Origin: JBMYXZ01 sp049608925 | Lineage (GTDB): Bacteria > Pseudomonadota > Alphaproteobacteria > JAGOMX01 | DNA length: 47,037 bases | Direction: 5' to 3' | Assembly (NCBI GenBank): GCA_049608925.1 | Contig: JBMYXZ010000001.1 | Location: 1 to 47,037, forward strand | Shown: positions 41,978 through 47,037 of the stretch, piece by piece | Layout: the number at the start of each line of letters is the position of its first letter | Position numbering within the stretch: position 1 is the stretch's first letter | Translations under genes and position numbers: made by a program | Notes under the pieces: model-generated | The model's input: only the letters and a program-made list of their open reading frames with translations | Told to the model about the DNA's origin: nothing | The model's database searches: none

Positions 41978-43005
41978 AGGACTATCTTTCTGGGATCAAA
42001 AGCGTCGCGCACGGCCTCACCCACGAAGACCAGCAGGCTAAGCAAGGATGCCACCACGATAAACGATGTGATACCCAACCAGGGCGCATGAATATTGTTT
42101 TTACCTTGAGCAAGCATTTCCCCCAACGACGGTGATCCTGGAGGCAGCCCAAATCCAAGGAAATCAAGCGATGTTAAAGTTGTTATCGATCCGTTTAAGA
42201 TGAAAGGCATAAAGGTCAGTGTTGCAACCATAGCATTAGGCAAAACATGCTTGATCATGATCTTTGGCGTGGATAGACCCAACGCACGTGCAGCCTTCAC
42301 ATAATCAAAGTTTCGTCCTCGGAAGAATTCAGCTCGGACAACATTGACCAGTGACATCCAGCTAAATAGTAACATCAGCCCTAGCAGCCACCAGAAATTG
42401 GGCTCGACAATACTTCCTAAGATAATCAACAGGAATAAGGTCGGCAAGCCTGACCATATCTCGATAAACCTTTGGAATGATATGTCGATAATGCCACCAA
42501 AATACCCTTGCACCGCCCCTGCAGCAACGCCAATTATTGAGCTGAAAATTGTCAAAGTTAGGCCAAAAAGCACAGATATTCGAAAGCCATATATCAAGCG
42601 CGCCAAAACGTCACGGCCTTGATCATCGGTTCCTAGATAATTCTCCCAATCTGGCTTAGAGGGAGCCGGAGTAGGAATGTCATAATTAATAGTGTTATAG
42701 CTATAGCGAATTGGAGGCCAAATCATCCACCCTTTTTTGTTTATAATCTCCAATACATATGGATCCCGATAGTTTGCCTCGGTCTCGAATTCTCCCCCAA
42801 ATGCCGTTTCTGGATAAGAAATCAAGACAGGACAGTAATATTCACCATCATATTGTACCAACAAAGGTTTTTCATTCGCCAGGAACTCGGCGAACAGCGT
42901 TATAGTAAAGATAAACAAGAATATCCAAAATGACCAAAACCCGCGGCGGTTAGCGCAAAAATGATGTAGCCTTCGTTGTGCGAGAGGTGACATTCTTAAC
43001 TTCAT
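41974..43005 (-). CDS. yejE: YejE-type peptide ABC transporter permease
   Basis: A 343-residue inner-membrane permease with about six helices and a long periplasmic insert after the first helix (about 50-130), including YPETAFGGEFETEANYRDPY, which is typical of YejE. The EAA-loop motif for ATPase coupling is in RALGLSTPKIMIKHVLPNAM. Overlaps yejB and yejF by 4 nt each, so expression of the permease pair and ATPase is coupled. Confidence 0.93.
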   Translation of the reverse strand: MKLRMSPLAQRRLHHFCANRRGFWSFWIFLFIFTITLFAEFLANEKPLLVQYDGEYYCPVLISYPETAFGGEFETEANYRDPYVLEIINKKGWMIWPPIRYSYNTINYDIPTPAPSKPDWENYLGTDDQGRDVLARLIYGFRISVLFGLTLTIFSSIIGVAAGAVQGYFGGIIDISFQRFIEIWSGLPTLFLLIILGSIVEPNFWWLLGLMLLFSWMSLVNVVRAEFFRGRNFDYVKAARALGLSTPKIMIKHVLPNAMVATLTFMPFILNGSITTLTSLDFLGFGLPPGSPSLGEMLAQGKNNIHAPWLGITSFIVVASLLSLLVFVGEAVRDAFDPRKIVL

Positions 43006-44108
43006 GACATCCTCTTCGATAGATCAATACGTGGGTCAACAAGCATGTATGTGATATCACCAATTAAGTGCACAGCAAGGCTGATCAGGGTGAAGATATA
43101 CAAGGTTCCAAACATCACTGGGTAATCTCGGCTGATCGCGGCCTCAAACCCTAATAATCCCAGCCCGTCTAGAGAGAAAATCACCTCCACTAGCAATGCT
43201 CCCGTGAATAAAATACCTATAAACGCCGCCGGAAGGCCGCCAATGACGATAAGCATTGCATTCCGGAATATATGACCGTACAGCACGCCCTGCTCTCCCA
43301 GGCCTTTCGCACGTGCCGTCATCACATATTGTTTATTGATTTCCTCAACGAAAGAGTTCTTAGTCAGCAACGTCAAGCTGGCAAAGCCACTGATCACCAG
43401 TGACACAACGGGAAGTGTGATGTGCCAAAAATAATCGAGGATTTTGTCAGGCCAGGACATTTCTGCCCAACCATCAGACACCAGGCCCCGCAAAGGGAAC
43501 AGGTCTAAAAACGACCCACCCGCAAATAGGATGATCAGCAAAATTGCAAACAGAAATCCTGGAATGGCATAACCAACGATAATAATACTGCTGGTCCAGA
43601 CATCAAAAGCCGAGCCATCTCGCACAGCTTTTGTCACGCCCAATGGAATTGATATCAGATAGATAATCAGCGTCGTCCATAATCCCAACGAGATAGAGAC
43701 CGGCAGTTTTTCTTTAATCAGCTCAATCACCGACCGTTCTTTGAAATAACTGTTGCCGAATTCAAACTGCAGATAGCTCTTCACCATAATGGTGAATCGC
43801 TCATAGGCAGGTTTGTCAAAGCCATACAGCTTCTCGATTTCTTTGATGAATTCGGGGTCTAGTCCACGAGCGCCACGGTATTTGTTAGACATGGCCTGCC
43901 CGGATTCCCCAGAAATAGCCCCCATGTTTTCACTGCCAGTACTGCCAGAGATGCGGGCTGTAGCATCTACTGCAGTTCCACGAATTTTCGCAATCATTTG
44001 CTCAACGGGCCCACCAGGTGCCGCTTGCACAATGATAAAGTTGATCAGGATAATGCCAAACAGCGTTGGAATGATAAGAAGAAGACGTCTTAAAACATAT
44101 GACAGCAC
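43002..44108 (-). CDS. yejB: YejB-type peptide ABC transporter permease
   Basis: A 368-residue permease. The N-terminal helix MLSYVLRRLLLIIPTLFGII and the GGPVEQMI motif are YejB hallmarks, as is the long soluble stretch (about 35-110) with LDPEFIKEIEKLYGFDKPAYERF. An EAA-type loop occurs in TARAKGLGEQGVLYGHIFRNAML. It is the second gene of the yejABEF operon, starting 28 nt after yejA and overlapping yejE by 4 nt. Confidence 0.94.
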   Translation of the reverse strand: MLSYVLRRLLLIIPTLFGIILINFIIVQAAPGGPVEQMIAKIRGTAVDATARISGSTGSENMGAISGESGQAMSNKYRGARGLDPEFIKEIEKLYGFDKPAYERFTIMVKSYLQFEFGNSYFKERSVIELIKEKLPVSISLGLWTTLIIYLISIPLGVTKAVRDGSAFDVWTSSIIIVGYAIPGFLFAILLIILFAGGSFLDLFPLRGLVSDGWAEMSWPDKILDYFWHITLPVVSLVISGFASLTLLTKNSFVEEINKQYVMTARAKGLGEQGVLYGHIFRNAMLIVIGGLPAAFIGILFTGALLVEVIFSLDGLGLLGFEAAISRDYPVMFGTLYIFTLISLAVHLIGDITYMLVDPRIDLSKRMS

Positions 44109-44135
44109 TGTTGATTAGCCCCTTATTATATTGAT

Positions 44136-46133
44136 TTAGGAGTTCTTTTTCTTAGCGGCAGCAGGTGATTTCTTCCCACCCTGCAGTGCTTTGTCCTTTT
44201 CTGCATCAATCCACCATGAATCAAATGCTGTCCCATACTTAGGGCGCACCTCTGGAATTCCAAAGCGATTCCAATAGGCTATCCAATCGCTGTTGTTATA
44301 CCAGCAAGGAACCGCATAAAAGTTTGCCAATAGAACACGATCCAATGCACGAGTGCGTTGAATCAATGACTCTCTTGTCGGTGCATCAATAAGCTTTTCA
44401 ATCAAGTCATCTATAACCTGATTTTGAATTCCCATATAGTTCAGACCACCAGGAATGTGCGCCGCCTTAGAACCCCACATTTCCAGCTGTTCGTTTCCAG
44501 GAGACTCTGACTGGCCGTAGCGAATTACAACCATATCAAAGTCAAAGTTTTCCATACGATCAACATACTGCGCACTATCGACAACGCGAATTTTCACGTC
44601 TATGCCCAAGCGTTCCAGATTGCGCTTGTATCCATTGATAATACGAACAAACTCGGGATGAACGACAAGAAACTCAATCTCAAAAGGCTCTTTATCATCA
44701 GAGTTTCCATCTACTAGCTTGCCATCTGAAATGACATATCCGGCAGACTCTAACAAGTTTTTGGCACGCCTCAATTGTTTGCGAATCGTTCCAGATCCAT
44801 CGTTCACTGGCATTTTGAATTCAGTCTTGAAGACCTCAGCAGGCAGCTTATCTTTGTAGTTATTTAGAATTTCCAGTTCCTCGCCTTTTGGCAAGCCACG
44901 GGCAGCTAACTCTGAGTTTTCGAAATAGCTATTGGTTCGCTTATAAAGGCCGTAAAAGAGGTTCTCATTCGTCCATTCAAAATCAAAGACCAATGACAGC
45001 GCCTTTCTGACTCTAATGTCACGAAACTTCTTCAAACGAGTATTGAATGCAAACCCTTGAAAGCCTTGATTCTTTTCGTGAGTGTTAGATTCCTTAACAA
45101 TATCGCCATTCTTAACCGCAGGAATATCATATCCTGTGGCCCATATTTTTGACACGGGCTCAAATCGCACGTCAATATCTCCCGCCTTGAACGCCTCGAA
45201 AGCGACTGTTAAGTCGCGGAAGTAGACATAACGCATTGTCTGAAAATTGTTGCGACCTACATTAACCGGCAGCTTTTCACCCCACCAGTTCTTCACACGC
45301 TCGTAAGTGATGGATTTTCCTGCGTCGAATTTTTTAATCCTATAAGGACCACTGCCCATTGGTTTAATCAAGGAAGCGTCTTCAAAGCGGTGCTTCTTAT
45401 AGAATTTTTCTGACAAGATTGGAAACTCGCCAATGGTCGCAGCTAATTCCTTATTATCACCGTCTTTGAAAGTAAACTGGACCTCATCAGAACCAGTCTT
45501 TTCAGCTTTTATCACTTCTCTGAAATAATTTTTAAAGAATGGCAGCCCTTTTTCCTTCAATATTTTGAATGAAAATATCACATCTTCTGGGCGAATCCTG
45601 GAACCGTCATGGAATTTTGCTTCTTTGCGAATTTTAAACTTAACTAATGCACGGTCTTCAGCCACATGAACCGACTTCGCAACATAGCAATATGATGAAA
45701 TGGCCTCGTCTTGTGAATGCATCATCAGAGTTGCATACATCAAAGAAGGGTGTAGAGGGCTCATACCCGCTGCAGGCGTTCCTTTGACAACAAAAGGGTT
45801 GAAACTGTCAAAGGATCCAAAAGCCACCATTGTAACGTCCCCGCCCTTTGGTGCATCAGGATTTACATAGTCAAAGTGCTTAAAATCTGGACCATATTTC
45901 AGCTCACCATACAGATCAACACCATGAGTAGATTCATGAACCGGTATGACGACAGGTTCTTCAATTTCGATGCCAGCTTGCTCGGCCAAGGTCTCGGCAG
46001 ATTCTGCGACATCTTCAAGGATCTCGGATGCAGCTTCAATCGCTTTGCTTACTTTATCAGATTCTTCAGAATTAACGGGATAGCCCCAAACTAAAAATAA
46101 AAATACTACAGCTTGTAACAAGGCTTTCATCAA
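44136..46133 (-). CDS. yejA: YejA-type periplasmic peptide-binding protein
   Basis: A 665-residue SBP family 5 solute-binding protein. A signal peptide (about 1-21) is followed by an unusual acidic, Ala/Glu-rich helical stretch (about 22-60) before the binding domain starts at HESTHGVDLYGELKYGPDFKHFDY. YVNPDAPKGGDV and FDSFNPFV are YejA-family segments. The C-terminus ends in a Lys/Ala-rich tail (KKSPAAAKKKN). It is the first gene of yejABEF and lies 27 nt downstream of the cytochrome c gene. It captures oligopeptides in the periplasm. Confidence 0.92.
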   Translation of the reverse strand: MMKALLQAVVFLFLVWGYPVNSEESDKVSKAIEAASEILEDVAESAETLAEQAGIEIEEPVVIPVHESTHGVDLYGELKYGPDFKHFDYVNPDAPKGGDVTMVAFGSFDSFNPFVVKGTPAAGMSPLHPSLMYATLMMHSQDEAISSYCYVAKSVHVAEDRALVKFKIRKEAKFHDGSRIRPEDVIFSFKILKEKGLPFFKNYFREVIKAEKTGSDEVQFTFKDGDNKELAATIGEFPILSEKFYKKHRFEDASLIKPMGSGPYRIKKFDAGKSITYERVKNWWGEKLPVNVGRNNFQTMRYVYFRDLTVAFEAFKAGDIDVRFEPVSKIWATGYDIPAVKNGDIVKESNTHEKNQGFQGFAFNTRLKKFRDIRVRKALSLVFDFEWTNENLFYGLYKRTNSYFENSELAARGLPKGEELEILNNYKDKLPAEVFKTEFKMPVNDGSGTIRKQLRRAKNLLESAGYVISDGKLVDGNSDDKEPFEIEFLVVHPEFVRIINGYKRNLERLGIDVKIRVVDSAQYVDRMENFDFDMVVIRYGQSESPGNEQLEMWGSKAAHIPGGLNYMGIQNQVIDDLIEKLIDAPTRESLIQRTRALDRVLLANFYAVPCWYNNSDWIAYWNRFGIPEVRPKYGTAFDSWWIDAEKDKALQGGKKSPAAAKKKNS

Positions 46134-46160
46134 TTCTTTCTCCGTATAACTGGTGTTTAT

Positions 46161-46829
46161 TTATTCTGCTGCCGCAGCCGCTGGCTGTTGCCCATCTCCT
46201 GAAGCGACCGCTGCAGCAGCGGCTTCTTCTGTTGCTTCCGCTGCAACTGGGACTTCAGCCCCTTCAGCAGCTGCAGTTTCAACAACAGCATCAGGTGATG
46301 GCAAAGGCAATGGATTATCGCTTAACGTATTCAGATATGCAATCATATCTGCACGATCTTTCACTTTTTTCAATCCAGGAAACACCATTTTTGTCCCTTT
46401 AACCAGTCCTTGCGGCTTGTAAAGGTATTCATTTAGAGCGTTGAAATCCCACGACCCCGCAAAAGCAACCATCGCCTTTGAATAGGCAAATCCGGCAACC
46501 TGGGCTGCCTTAGTGCCAACAATACCATAAAGGTTAGGCCCAATAGGACTTGGTTGACCTTTTTGCATCGTATGACACTGCATACATTTCTTTGAGATTT
46601 TCTTGCCGCGTTCAATATCAGCACTTGCCAGAAGCGGCTCAACAGGTTCAATCGACGGCCCAGTGGCAGCCCCTGCAGCAACAGTTTGCCCAACACCTTC
46701 GATCACATATACATTTTTATCCAGAAATTTTGGCTCAATGAGAGAATCTGCAACAATGCTTGCAACCATCCCGGTTAACAAAGCAACCAGAATTGCCGCC
46801 ATTATTTTATTAGTCTCAAACCCATCCAT
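46161..46829 (-). CDS. Membrane-anchored CycM-type cytochrome c
   Basis: A 222-residue monohaem cytochrome c. An N-terminal uncleaved anchor MDGFETNKIMAAILVALL (1-18 plus following residues) matches alphaproteobacterial CycM proteins, which carry electrons from the bc1 complex to cytochrome aa3 oxidase. Haem is attached at C82 and C85 with H86 as ligand (CMQCH), and M148 in TKMVFPG is the second axial ligand. Residues 180-222 form an Ala/Glu-rich tail absent from the core fold. I chose the ATG at 46829, which gives the family N-terminus; the upstream part of the frame is not family-like. It lies between uppP and yejA on the same strand. Confidence 0.9.
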   Translation of the reverse strand: MDGFETNKIMAAILVALLTGMVASIVADSLIEPKFLDKNVYVIEGVGQTVAAGAATGPSIEPVEPLLASADIERGKKISKKCMQCHTMQKGQPSPIGPNLYGIVGTKAAQVAGFAYSKAMVAFAGSWDFNALNEYLYKPQGLVKGTKMVFPGLKKVKDRADMIAYLNTLSDNPLPLPSPDAVVETAAAEGAEVPVAAEATEEAAAAAVASGDGQQPAAAAAE

Positions 46830-46934
46830 TGAAAACTGCCAATGCCTCCAAAATATCGCTTTTTCTAAGGTTCGCATGTCTACGTTCCATAATATTATTT
46901 CAATTTATAATTTAACATTTTTTCATAAGCGTGA

Positions 46935-47037
46935 CTAGACGTAACTTGCGAGAGCTATCAACCCAATGCCCAGCAACACTCTATAGACCACAAAGACACT
47001 GTAATTACTGGATTGAACCCAGCGCATCATAAAGTGA
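46935..47037 (-). CDS. uppP: Undecaprenyl-diphosphatase UppP (C-terminal part)
   Basis: Partial gene running off the right edge. The visible 33 residues end MMRWVQSSNYSVFVVYRVLL followed by GIGLIALASYV and a stop. This is the C-terminal helix pattern of UppP/BacA, where FLRWVxxxxFxPFVxYRxxLG is conserved. UppP recycles undecaprenyl diphosphate in cell-wall synthesis. Only the last helix is visible, so the call rests on this motif. Confidence 0.75.
   Translation of the reverse strand, partial: HFMMRWVQSSNYSVFVVYRVLLGIGLIALASYV

Overview
The window is a compact bacterial chromosome segment of moderate G+C. Gene content and order point to an alphaproteobacterium: hemC-hemD-mitofilin-hemY as one overlapping run, a 7Fe ferredoxin next to a CarD regulator, rpmF-plsX-fabH, hslV-hslU with a short HslV propeptide, a membrane-anchored CycM-type cytochrome c and a YejABEF peptide importer. 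Six unrelated genes encoding proteins with Sec-type signal peptides and no obvious housekeeping role sit singly between core genes. One carries nuclease-like and nuclear-localisation-like sequence, one a CheD/CNF-like deamidase signature. This suggests a host-associated, possibly intracellular lineage such as Holosporales. The taxonomic guess is inference. I see no rRNA, tRNA, CRISPR array or intact insertion sequence.

Layout. Bases 1-362 are very AT-rich and hold the 3' remnant of a Bacteroidota-type PorU gene, a probable foreign fragment. Bases 363-1553 (minus) encode a secreted protein with an LHH nuclease-like motif and two 68-residue basic repeats. An FMN reductase (1761-2333) faces a minus-strand operon sfsA-map-YeeE/YedE (two halves)-EIIA(Man)-HPr (5544 to 2323). 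A CinA-type protein, a tandem universal stress protein and the secreted CheD-like protein follow on plus, then rpmF-plsX-fabH-fdxA and carD. Bases 11833-15078 hold a degenerate HAD-like secreted protein, a HIT protein, a short-chain dehydrogenase and fumC. Bases 15296-19124 (plus) hold a 616-residue secreted protein, a Kef-type antiporter whose Shine-Dalgarno lies in a 13-bp hairpin, and rnhB.

The minus-strand run hemC-hemD-mic60-hemY-mutY (23976 to 19109) has every junction overlapping. Next come a host-attachment-family protein and an EEP-family nuclease or phosphatase (plus), another secreted orphan (minus), and gltX and comEC, whose start codons overlap head to head. Then come a zinc-ribbon membrane protein and hslV-hslU (minus), tatD and a glycosyltransferase (plus), a small secreted coiled-coil protein, and a ThiD-like protein with eroded active-site motifs. 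The right end is one minus-strand block: the uppP 3' end, cytochrome c, yejA-yejB-yejE-yejF, asnB and a 937-residue secreted TPR protein.

Functionally the window combines core metabolism and protein quality control (haem, fatty acids, fumarase, Glu-tRNA, HslUV, Map), transport (peptides, sulfur compounds, K+/H+) and a set of candidate host-directed secreted proteins, which are the most novel part.
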